NCBI RefSeq assembly: GCF_009740285.1
Contig: NZ_CP046566.1
Location: forward strand, 186,001-250,000
From: Phnomibacter ginsenosidimutans
Lineage (GTDB): Bacteria > Bacteroidota > Bacteroidia > Chitinophagales > Chitinophagaceae
Reading direction: 5' to 3'
DNA length: 64,000 bases
The stretch's first letter is position 1. Every line of letters begins with the position of its first letter. The translations under genes and the position numbers were made by a program. The notes below the pieces were generated by a model. That model worked only from the letters and a program-made list of their open reading frames with translations, was not told the origin of the DNA and did no database searches. Below are positions 19,620 through 27,411 of the stretch, piece after piece.

Positions 19620-21191
19620 ATGAAAAGGTGGATTTTATTACTTAAGCTATTGGTAATGGTGCTTGTATCAGATGCTCAGGTAAGATGGGATGATATTGAT
19701 AGTAAAGACTGGCCGCTTGCATTTAAGAAAGTTACCATATTGTCAACCTTCGATGGTACGCTGCAGCCAAGTATTGTTTATTCAAGTACACTACTTAAGC
19801 CACAACCATTGATTGTAAGCCTGCACAGTTGGAGTGGCGACTATATGCAAAGTGATAGTTTGTCATTCGAAATTAGCCGTCGCAATTGGAATTATATTCA
19901 TCCTGATTTCAGAGGACCGAACAATAAGCCAATTGCTTGTGGTAGCACGGCTGCTGTACAAGATATTGATGATGCCATAAAATGGGCCATTGAGCACATG
20001 CGGGTCGATACAAATGAAATTCATATTGTAGGAACCTCAGGTGGCGGTTTTATGGCTATGCAGGCGTATATGAAGCTCAAATACCCGGTAAAAAGTTTCA
20101 GCAGTTGGGTGGGCATCAGTGATTTGGAAACATGGTACCATGAAAGTATAGGGCGACAGCTAAAATATGCAAAAGATATACTACAGTGTACTGGTAGTAC
20201 CGATAATCTAAATGTTGAAGAGGCAAGAGCAAGATCACCTTTTTATCAGCAGGTTCCAAATAGAAAAGCAACACTGCATTTATTCGCTGGCATTCATGAT
20301 GGGTATTTGGGTTCTGTACCAATTACGCAAAGCATGAAGATGTATAATAAAATTGTAAACCATTATTTCCCTCAACAAAAAGCTTTACAGATTAGCGATT
20401 CAAAGATGATTGAATTATTGTCTCAAAGAAAGAGTACGCATACTTCAACGAGAAGCATCGGAGGAAGAAACCTTCACTATTACGCTAATGCTGGCCCTGT
20501 TTCAATTGTTATATTTGAAGGTAAGCATGAAATGATTGTGCCTGTAGGATTGCAAATGCTACCCATTGGGCAATACAACCCTTTTGGAAATAAACAGCTG
20601 CTTGCCATAGGAGATAGTAATGGTGCAGCAGCAAACGGATGGGTTAACTGGATGCAAAATATTCAGCCCTCTTTGCAAATATTAAATCGATGCAAGCCGG
20701 GCCGTACTTTTGGATTTGATAATAACAACGACACGAGTCTTAATGAACTACGACTAGTCAAGAGTCAGCTCCATGAAGCTCTCACTCTGTTTGCCGATTC
20801 ATTTGATGCAGTGGTGATATCGCTTGGCACAAACGATGTTAAAAACATATTTGCAGATAGCCAGCATATTATCATTTCAAAATGCGAACAACTTTTAGCT
20901 GAGATAGCTTCATTCAGTAAAGTCCATCAGCCAGCTTTAAAAACAATTTTGGTATTACCTGCCCCTATTAATGAAGCAAAAGATGGATCAGGAAAATTTG
21001 TAGGAGCCACCTTGCGCCTTCAACAACTAAGAAAAGAGCTAAACGACCTTGCCTTAAGATTTAATGCAAAAGTTGTAGACGCATTTCAACTTCTTAAAGA
21101 TGTCGGTGAGTGTACAACCGATGGTGTTCATTTAACAGCATCATCACAGCAACTGCTTGGCAATGCTATTGCTGAAAGTGTATACCATTAA
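19620..21191 (+). CDS. Two-domain esterase: alpha/beta-hydrolase fused to SGNH hydrolase
   Basis: A 523-residue exported protein. Residues 1-20 are the signal. The N-terminal module (about 22-310) is an alpha/beta-hydrolase with VSLHSWSGD as the oxyanion region, nucleophile S140 in IVGTSGGGF, a candidate acid in AGIHDGYLG and a candidate His in FEGKHEMI. The C-terminal module (about 325-523) is an SGNH hydrolase with GDSN (S333), GTND (403-406) and DGVH (D501, H504). Two independent serine esterase triads in one chain suggest removal of two kinds of ester or acyl decoration from the same glycan. The gene lies 69 bases after GH172 and 73 before GH3. Confidence 0.85.
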   Translation: MKRWILLLKLLVMVLVSDAQVRWDDIDSKDWPLAFKKVTILSTFDGTLQPSIVYSSTLLKPQPLIVSLHSWSGDYMQSDSLSFEISRRNWNYIHPDFRGPNNKPIACGSTAAVQDIDDAIKWAIEHMRVDTNEIHIVGTSGGGFMAMQAYMKLKYPVKSFSSWVGISDLETWYHESIGRQLKYAKDILQCTGSTDNLNVEEARARSPFYQQVPNRKATLHLFAGIHDGYLGSVPITQSMKMYNKIVNHYFPQQKALQISDSKMIELLSQRKSTHTSTRSIGGRNLHYYANAGPVSIVIFEGKHEMIVPVGLQMLPIGQYNPFGNKQLLAIGDSNGAAANGWVNWMQNIQPSLQILNRCKPGRTFGFDNNNDTSLNELRLVKSQLHEALTLFADSFDAVVISLGTNDVKNIFADSQHIIISKCEQLLAEIASFSKVHQPALKTILVLPAPINEAKDGSGKFVGATLRLQQLRKELNDLALRFNAKVVDAFQLLKDVGECTTDGVHLTASSQQLLGNAIAESVYH

Positions 21192-21264
21192 CTGGTATTT
21201 TTGAAGGTATACATCATTAACCTTACAGAAATGTTGGCGTTAAAAAATCTAACATGCATTTCTC

Positions 21265-23505
21265 ATGAAAACTTTGGCTCTTTTCACTTGGATAACCTTT
21301 GCAATATCATTGCCAGCTTCTGTAGCTTTAGCACAACCCAAAACGGCGTTGCAAAAAGCCGACTCCGTATTGCGGCTGATGACACTCGATGAAAAGATTG
21401 GTCAGCTGCACCAGCTCAGCAGCGATTTTGCCACCGGCCCCATTACACCTGATGGCGATAAACAAGGCCAGGTGCGCCGTGGCGAAATGGGCAGCATGCT
21501 CAACTTGATGGGTGCCGCCCGTACCCGCCAGTTGCAGGAAATAGCCATGCAGTCGCGGCTCAAAATACCGCTCCTGTTTGGGCAAGATGTAATTCATGGA
21601 TACCGCACCACTTTTCCCATACCACTCGCCGAAGCCGCCAGTTGGGACATACCTGCTATTGAACAATCAGCCCGCATTGCCGCCATCGAAGCCTCGGCGG
21701 CTGGCATTCACTGGACCTTTGCGCCCATGGTCGACATTAGCCGCGATCCCCGCTGGGGCCGTGTGATGGAAGGTGCTGGTGAAGACACTTACCTCGGCAG
21801 CGTGATTGCTGCGGCGAGAGTAAAAGGTTTTCAGGGAAATGCTATTGGCAGCATCAATTCTGTGCTGGCCTGTGCCAAGCATTTTGCAGCCTATGGTGCT
21901 GCTGTGGGCGGCCGCGATTACAACAGCGTAGACATGAGTGAACGCATGTTGTGGGAAACCTACCTGCCACCGTTTAAAGCCGCCATTGATGCAGGTGCGG
22001 CCACCTTTATGAACAGCTTCAACGATTTGAATGGTGTGCCTGCTACTGGCAACCCATTGCTGCAAAAAGATATTCTGAAAGGCAAGTGGCAGTTCAAAGG
22101 TTTTGTGGTGAGTGATTGGGGCAGCATTGGCGAAATGATCAATCACGGCTACAGCAAAGATTTGAAGCAAGCAGCCGAACAATCCATATTGGCGGGCAAT
22201 GATATGGACATGGAAAGCCGTGCCTATAAAAATCACCTGAAGCAATTGCTGCAAGAAGGTAAAGTGCCCATTGCCCGTGTGAATGATGCCGTACGACGAA
22301 TCCTCATTAAAAAGTTTGAACTGGGTTTGTTTGACGATCCATTTCGCTTTAGCGATGAAGCCCGGGAAAAATCACAATACGACAACCCGGCACACAAAGC
22401 CTTTGCCCGAACCATGGCTGCAAAAAGCATTGTGCTACTAAAAAATGATACCATTGCCGGCAAACCTTTGCTGCCACTGCATAAGCAACAGACCATTGCT
22501 CTGATTGGTCCACTGGTGCAATCACAAAAAGACAATCTTGGTTTCTGGTCTTTCGACTTTGAAGATGATAGTGTACGCATTGTATCGCTGTACAAAGGCG
22601 TACAAAACAAACTGGGCAGTAATGGAAAATTGCTGTACGCCAAAGGCTGCAACTTGAATGATACGGATACGTCGGGTTTTGCAGTAGCCGTAGCAACGGC
22701 CATGCAAGCCGATGTAGTGGTGATGCAGGTAGGTGAAGGCCGCGACTGGAGCGGCGAAGCCAAGAGCAAGAGCAATATTCAATTGCCTGCCGTACAGGAA
22801 GCATCGATCAAAGCCATTCACCGAACAGGCAAACCCATAGTGGTTTTGATGAGTGCCGGCCGACCCCTCATTTTTAATTGGACAGCAGATAACGTGCCTG
22901 CAGTTGTGTACACTTGGTGGTTGGGTATAGAAGCCGGCAATGCCATGGCTGATGTGTTGTTTGGCGACTACAATCCATCGGGTAAGTTGCCCATGAGCTT
23001 TCCTCGCACCGAAGGACAAATTCCTATTTACTACAACTATTACAATACCGGCCGTCCTGCACAAAACGATGAGCACCGCTTTTATGTATCGGCCTATACC
23101 GATTTGCCCAACAGCCCGAAGTTTCCGTTTGGCTATGGCTTGTCGTATGCCCGGTTTACCTACGGCGACATGCAATTGTCGAAAACAAACCTGAAGGGAA
23201 ATGAAGTATTACAGGTAACAGTAACGGTAACAAACAATAGCAATACAGCAGGTGAAGAAGTAGCACAACTCTACATACGTGACTTGGTAGGTTCTGTGGT
23301 AAGGCCAGTGAAAGAACTGAAGCATTTTCAAAAAGTCATGCTGCAGCCCGGCGAAACCAAAGCACTTACATTTGTAGTGTCTACGAATGATTTGTCATTT
23401 TACAACAGTCAGTTGCAACATACCTGGGAAGCCGGCGAATTTGATATCATGATCGGTGGCAACTCTAGAGACGTTCAAACCAAACGTATTTACTGGAATA
23501 AATAA
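21265..23505 (+). CDS. bglX: GH3 beta-glucosidase (BglX-like), second copy
   Basis: A 746-residue exported GH3 enzyme. Signal peptide residues 1-23, QDVIHGYRTTFPIP early in the barrel, CAKHFAAYG (K205-H206), predicted nucleophile D284 in GFVVSDWG, then the C-terminal domain with VVMQVGEGRDWSGEA and a FN3-like end (VTNNSNTAGEEVAQLYIRD). It is paralogous to the GH3 at 3368-5671 (the same WEAG-FDIMIGGNS ending) but has the standard SDWG nucleophile context. It likely releases glucose from the oligosaccharides made by the GH16 module. Its composition looks more GC-rich than the GH16-GH31 and esterase genes upstream. Confidence 0.93.
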   Translation: MKTLALFTWITFAISLPASVALAQPKTALQKADSVLRLMTLDEKIGQLHQLSSDFATGPITPDGDKQGQVRRGEMGSMLNLMGAARTRQLQEIAMQSRLKIPLLFGQDVIHGYRTTFPIPLAEAASWDIPAIEQSARIAAIEASAAGIHWTFAPMVDISRDPRWGRVMEGAGEDTYLGSVIAAARVKGFQGNAIGSINSVLACAKHFAAYGAAVGGRDYNSVDMSERMLWETYLPPFKAAIDAGAATFMNSFNDLNGVPATGNPLLQKDILKGKWQFKGFVVSDWGSIGEMINHGYSKDLKQAAEQSILAGNDMDMESRAYKNHLKQLLQEGKVPIARVNDAVRRILIKKFELGLFDDPFRFSDEAREKSQYDNPAHKAFARTMAAKSIVLLKNDTIAGKPLLPLHKQQTIALIGPLVQSQKDNLGFWSFDFEDDSVRIVSLYKGVQNKLGSNGKLLYAKGCNLNDTDTSGFAVAVATAMQADVVVMQVGEGRDWSGEAKSKSNIQLPAVQEASIKAIHRTGKPIVVLMSAGRPLIFNWTADNVPAVVYTWWLGIEAGNAMADVLFGDYNPSGKLPMSFPRTEGQIPIYYNYYNTGRPAQNDEHRFYVSAYTDLPNSPKFPFGYGLSYARFTYGDMQLSKTNLKGNEVLQVTVTVTNNSNTAGEEVAQLYIRDLVGSVVRPVKELKHFQKVMLQPGETKALTFVVSTNDLSFYNSQLQHTWEAGEFDIMIGGNSRDVQTKRIYWNK

Positions 23506-23525
23506 TTCCGATAAAAAACATAAAC

Positions 23526-24320
23526 ATGAAACATATTCTCGCTTTTGTATTGCTGATGATGCTGGCACCCATGGCGGGTCAGTCACAAGACATGAACCTG
23601 TACCAACGCAAGCAGCTGCTGATGGGTAGCGATACTTTACCTTATCGGTTGTTGCTGCCCGAAAATTATGATCCTACAAAAGCTTACCCATTGGTGATGT
23701 TTTTGCATGGCGCCGGTGAAAGAGGGAACAACAATGAAGCACAGCTCACTCATGGCGGCAAGTTGTTTTTGCGTAGCGATATCCGCCAGCAGTTTCCGGC
23801 CATTGTGGTATTTCCGCAGTGCCCTGCCAATTCATTTTGGAGCAATGTGCAGTGGGTATATGATAGTGTTACGAAGAAGCGGGATTTCATTTTTCCGGAA
23901 GAAGCTGAACCTACTTATGCCATGCTGATGGTGCAGCAACTGGTGCGGGAAATGAACAAACAATTTAAGATTCAGCAAGACCAGCAATATGTGATGGGAT
24001 TGAGCATGGGTGGTATGGGTACGTTTGAATTGGTGAAACGCATGCCCAACACATTTGCTGCGGCCATTCCTATTTGTGGCGGAGCCAATCCGGCCAATGC
24101 CAAGTACATGAAGAAGACAGCATTCTGGTTGCACCACGGCGATGTGGATGCTGTAGTGCCAGTGCAGTTGAGCAAAGACATGGCGACTGCTTTGCAGCAG
24201 TATTACAGTACCGCCGATATGCAATTGAGCATTTACCCCGGTGTAAACCACAACAGTTGGGATAATGCTTTTGCAGAGCCTCAATTGTTGCCGTGGTTAT
24301 TTTCGCACAAAAGAAAATAA
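23526..24320 (+). CDS. CE1-like carboxylesterase/phospholipase family, exported
   Basis: A 264-residue alpha/beta-hydrolase with a short export signal (residues 1-20). Visible motifs are YPLVMFLHGAGERGNNN (oxyanion loop), the nucleophile elbow GLSMGGMGTFEL, a later Asp in HHGDVDAVVPVQ and the catalytic His in NHNSWDNAF. Proteins of this type in glycan loci are feruloyl or acetyl esterases, or annotated as phospholipase/carboxylesterase. It begins 20 bases after GH3 and is the last obviously glycan-related gene of the locus. Confidence 0.85.
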   Translation: MKHILAFVLLMMLAPMAGQSQDMNLYQRKQLLMGSDTLPYRLLLPENYDPTKAYPLVMFLHGAGERGNNNEAQLTHGGKLFLRSDIRQQFPAIVVFPQCPANSFWSNVQWVYDSVTKKRDFIFPEEAEPTYAMLMVQQLVREMNKQFKIQQDQQYVMGLSMGGMGTFELVKRMPNTFAAAIPICGGANPANAKYMKKTAFWLHHGDVDAVVPVQLSKDMATALQQYYSTADMQLSIYPGVNHNSWDNAFAEPQLLPWLFSHKRK

Positions 24321-24321
24321 C

Positions 24322-24939
24322 ATGGCGGTTCGCAACATCATCTTCGACCTGGGTGGCGTTTTCATAGACATTCATTACCACAAAACCCGGGATGCTTTTA
24401 TGGCATTGGGCGTAGCCGATTTTGATGCATTGTTTCAGCAATCGTATTCCAACCCGCTGTTTGCACAGCTCGAACAAGGCGAACTATCGCCGGAAGATTT
24501 TTATGATGCGTTCAGAGCAGAAACCGGACTGAACGTAAGCAATGCACAAATACGAGATGCGTGGAATGCGATGCTTGGAGACTTTAGACCGCAAAGCGTA
24601 GCTGTTTTGCCAGCGTTAAAACAATCGCATGCTATTTTTTTGCTGAGCAATACCAATCAAATTCACCACGAAGCATTTACCAGCCAGTATCAGCAAACCT
24701 TTGGCCACGATTTTGACGAACATTTTCATGTAGCGCATTACTCCCACATATTGGGTTTGCGTAAGCCACATGTTACCTGCTACGAAGCGGTTTTGCAGCA
24801 GCATGGCTTGCATGCAGCAGCAACTTTGTTTATTGATGATACACCCAAAAACATTGCCGGCGCTGAGGCTGCAGGATTGCAAACATTATTACTATCGCCG
24901 GGCCTGCTGCTCGAAGAGGAACTACCGAAGTATTTGTAG
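24322..24939 (+). CDS. HAD superfamily phosphatase (HAD-IA type)
   Basis: A 205-residue cytoplasmic protein from the ATG at 24322, one base after the stop of the esterase. Motif I is IIFDLGGVFIDI (in this subgroup the usual DxD appears as DLG), motif II is the Ser in IFLLSNTNQIH, the motif III Lys lies in LGLRKPH, and motif IV is LFIDDTPKNIAGAEAAG. This fits sugar-phosphatase-like HAD proteins such as the YihX/epoxide-hydrolase-N group. It could dephosphorylate a sugar phosphate from the upstream pathway, but it may also be an unrelated housekeeping gene placed by chance at the end of the operon. Confidence 0.85.
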   Translation: MAVRNIIFDLGGVFIDIHYHKTRDAFMALGVADFDALFQQSYSNPLFAQLEQGELSPEDFYDAFRAETGLNVSNAQIRDAWNAMLGDFRPQSVAVLPALKQSHAIFLLSNTNQIHHEAFTSQYQQTFGHDFDEHFHVAHYSHILGLRKPHVTCYEAVLQQHGLHAAATLFIDDTPKNIAGAEAAGLQTLLLSPGLLLEEELPKYL

Positions 24940-25013
24940 TTGATAGTTTATAGTTGGCAGTTGATGGGAAGAGTTATTAGATGGCAGATGTTGGATGACA
25001 GATGTTAGTAGTA
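24935..25013. repeat. Dispersed low-complexity repeat, copy 1 (minus orientation)
   Basis: Directly after the HAD stop lies a tract whose reverse complement reads TAACATCTGTCATC, then CATCT words, TCTTCCCA and CAACTGCCAAC. The same ordered words occur on the plus strand at 53910-53991. It is non-coding. Confidence 0.65.
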
Positions 25014-25091
25014 GAATTGAGAACATCCATTTTAATCTGCGAAAATCTGCTTCCCAGTCCTCCTTCCTTCGTACCTCAACCCTAGTCCTTC

Positions 25092-25346
25092 TTATTTCAC
25101 ATCCTCAAACGGAATGTATTCTCCTTCAATGTCGTACTTGCCCTTGGTGCCAGGGGCATTGCTCGATTGTGAAGCCTGTGCACCTTGTGCCTGTTGCTGA
25201 TATTGCTGTTGTGCCTGCTCCATTTGTTGGCGCATGGCATTAAACTGCTTCTTTACTTGCGAAGTAGTGCGAACCACAGGAATTAAAAAGCCTGTTACAA
25301 ATCGATACAGTATAAAGGCCAACACGGCCCATAAAACATAGGTCAT
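25092..25346 (-). CDS. DUF4834 family small membrane protein
   Basis: An 84-residue protein with one N-terminal membrane helix (VLWAVLAFILYRFVTGFLIPVV), a Gln-rich amphipathic stretch (QQMEQAQQQYQQQAQGAQ) and a conserved-looking tail GKYDIEGEYIPFEDVK. Helix, coiled segment and an acidic IPFEDVK-type end match the short DUF4834 proteins that often lie beside rimP in Bacteroidota. The function is unknown. It is divergent from rimP. Confidence 0.7.
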   Translation of the reverse strand: MTYVLWAVLAFILYRFVTGFLIPVVRTTSQVKKQFNAMRQQMEQAQQQYQQQAQGAQASQSSNAPGTKGKYDIEGEYIPFEDVK

Positions 25347-25438
25347 AGCAGGGCCAAAGATAACCGCAACCGTTGGGGTGAACCCGTTAAAAATTATAGC
25401 ATAGCATTAGATTATTGCAGAAGGTTTTAGGCCCATTA

Positions 25439-25471
25439 TTTGGGAGATATCGACTTGCTTCCCTACATTTG
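25439..25471 (+). promoter_or_regulatory. Predicted Bacteroidota-type promoter of rimP-nusA-infB
   Basis: TTTG at 25439-25442 and TACATTTG at 25464-25471 are separated by 21 nt and match the TTTG / TAnnTTTG consensus. Transcription would start near 25478, ten bases before a strong hairpin. Confidence 0.55.
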
Positions 25472-25487
25472 CACCGGATATGAAGCA

Positions 25488-25526
25488 GTAGAAAGGGAAC
25501 GGACTCCGTTCCCTTTTGCTTTCTAC
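25488..25526 (+). promoter_or_regulatory. Structured 5' leader hairpin of rimP
   Basis: The outer arms GTAGAAA (25488-25494) and TTTCTAC (25520-25526) pair. The inner arms GGGAACGG (25495-25502) and CCGTTCCC (25506-25513) pair around ACT. This leaves a 3' bulge TTTTGC. The structure fills nearly the whole predicted leader and ends 11 bases before the rimP ATG, so it could control rimP translation or stop transcripts arriving from upstream. Confidence 0.6.
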
Positions 25527-25537
25527 CAATCAGAGGT

Positions 25538-26008
25538 ATGGAAAAAAACGAACAAATTGTACGCATTGAAAACATGGTGAATGCCCTGCTGGCAGACAAG
25601 CCATCCTTTTTTTTGGTACAAGTAAAAATCAAACCCACCAACAACATCAAGGTGTTTTTGGATGGCGACAATGGCATCACCATTGAAGATTGCATCAAAG
25701 TAAACCGCAAGTTGTACGCCGAAATCGAAGATCCGGCCATGTATCCTGATGGCGATTTTTCGTTGGAAGTGAGCAGCCCCGGTGTAGGCGAACCGCTGCT
25801 GTTGCAGCGCCAGTATGTAAAAAATGTGAGTCGTCTGCTGGAAGTAAAACAGCTCGACGGTCAAATCCTCACAGGTACATTGCTCGCCGCCGGCGATGAC
25901 AGCATTACGATGGAAGTAACTAGTGGCAAGGGTAAGAAAGCGGAAACCAACCAACTCGAGATCCCATTTTCTCAAATAAAAGAAGCAAGCGTTCAAATTA
26001 AATTTTAA
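25538..26008 (+). CDS. rimP: Ribosome maturation factor RimP
   Basis: A 156-residue protein that helps 30S subunit maturation. The N-terminal domain has the family block ITIEDCIKVNRKLYAEIED and the motif SLEVSSPGVGEPLL, the classic RimP SSPGxxRPL-type signature. The C-terminal SH3-like domain follows (LDGQILTGTLLAAGDDSITMEV). It is the first gene of a conserved rimP-nusA-infB operon, with 44 bases before nusA. The ATG at 25538 is the only reasonable start and has only a weak purine stretch (AGAGG) before it. Confidence 0.95.
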   Translation: MEKNEQIVRIENMVNALLADKPSFFLVQVKIKPTNNIKVFLDGDNGITIEDCIKVNRKLYAEIEDPAMYPDGDFSLEVSSPGVGEPLLLQRQYVKNVSRLLEVKQLDGQILTGTLLAAGDDSITMEVTSGKGKKAETNQLEIPFSQIKEASVQIKF

Positions 26009-26052
26009 CCATCCCCGGTGTTTCATTCGCCGGCAGAAAATCGAACAGTACA

Positions 26053-27299
26053 ATGGCAAGTATTAACCTGATTGAGGCGTTTCAGGAGTTCAAGGACGCA
26101 GAAAATATTGACCGTCCGACCCTGATGAAGGTAGTGGAAGACGTTTTTAAAACACTCCTTCGCAAAAAGTATGGTAGCGATGACAACTTCGACGTCATTG
26201 TAAACGCCGAAAAGGGCGACCTCGAAATTCTGAGGCACCGCATGATTGTAGAAGATGGCGAAGTGCAAGATCCACTGGCCGAAATTGCTTATACCGATGC
26301 CATTAAAATTGAACCCGACTTTGAGGTAGGCGAAGAACTGTTTGAAGAAATTGATTTATTCGACTTCGGCCGCCGGGCCATTTTGGCTGCCAAGCAAACT
26401 TTGGCCAGCCGCATTAGCGACCTGAAGAAAAACCTGTTGGTTAAAAAATACGAAGACCGTATTGGCGAACTCATCAGTGCTGAAGTATACCAGGCTTGGA
26501 AAAAGAAGCCCTGCTGATGGACGAAGAAGGCAACGAACTCGTACTGCCCCGCAGCGAGCAAATTCCACAAGACTTCATGAAGAAAGGCGAACCCGTTCGT
26601 GCTGTGGTAAAAAAAGTGGAACTCAAAAACAACTCGCCTGTCATCATCCTCAGCCGTACGCATCCTTCTTTCCTGGCACAATTGCTCGAAATTGAAGTGC
26701 CCGAAATTGCCGATGGTCTCATCAACATCAAGAAGATTGTACGTGAGCCCGGCGAACGTGCTAAGGTTGCTGTAGAAAGCCTTGACGACCGCATTGACCC
26801 CGTAGGTGCCTGTGTAGGTATGAAGGGTAGCCGTATTCACGGCATCGTTCGGGAGTTGAAAAACGAAAACATCGACGTGATCAACTGGACCAATAACATC
26901 AACCTGCTGGTACAACGGGCATTGACGCCTGCCAAAATCAGCAGCATGAAAATTGACCTCGACAGAAAACATGCAGATGTGTTTTTGCCCGCCGATCAGG
27001 TAAGCCTGGCCATTGGTAAGCGTGGTGTCAACATCAAACTGGCTTGCGAACTCACCGGCTTGGACATCGACGTATTCCGCGACAACGAAGGCGAAGACGT
27101 AGAATTCGACATCGACCTCGAAGAATTCTCTGATGAAATTGATATGTGGGTGATTGATGAGTTCAAGCGCATTGGCTGCGATACTGCCCGTGCCGTACTC
27201 AACCTCAGCGCCGAAGAACTGGAGCGCCGCACCGACCTCGAAAAGGAAACCATCGAAGATGTGTTGCGTATTTTGAAAGAAGAATTTGAACGGGAATAG
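26053..27299 (+). CDS. nusA: Transcription termination/antitermination protein NusA; one frameshift
   Basis: Two frames join to 415 residues if one A is restored in the A run at 26500-26504, giving AEVYQAWKKEALLMDEEGNELVLP across the join. The N-terminal domain, S1 domain (about residues 130-200), two KH domains (VGACVGMKGSRIHGIV and LAIGKRGVNIKLA) and an acidic C-terminal end with a helix-hairpin-helix-like segment are all present. NusA binds RNA polymerase and controls pausing and termination. As an essential gene it is very unlikely to be truly broken, so this join is strong evidence for a sequence error. Confidence 0.95.
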
Positions 27300-27411
27300 T
27301 CAATCCGGGTTACCCAACGTACTTTTGACCATTATATAGCAGATACCTGGCCAAACCCGATTCAGGTTTCCGCAACAAAACAGCCGCCGGCAGGCAGCAA
27401 TAAGAAACAGA

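Noticed and set aside
26053-27299. Programmed frameshift in nusA
   Set aside because: The site is a plain A run without a slippery heptamer plus stimulator, and fifteen other genes show similar breaks. Sequence error explains all of them.
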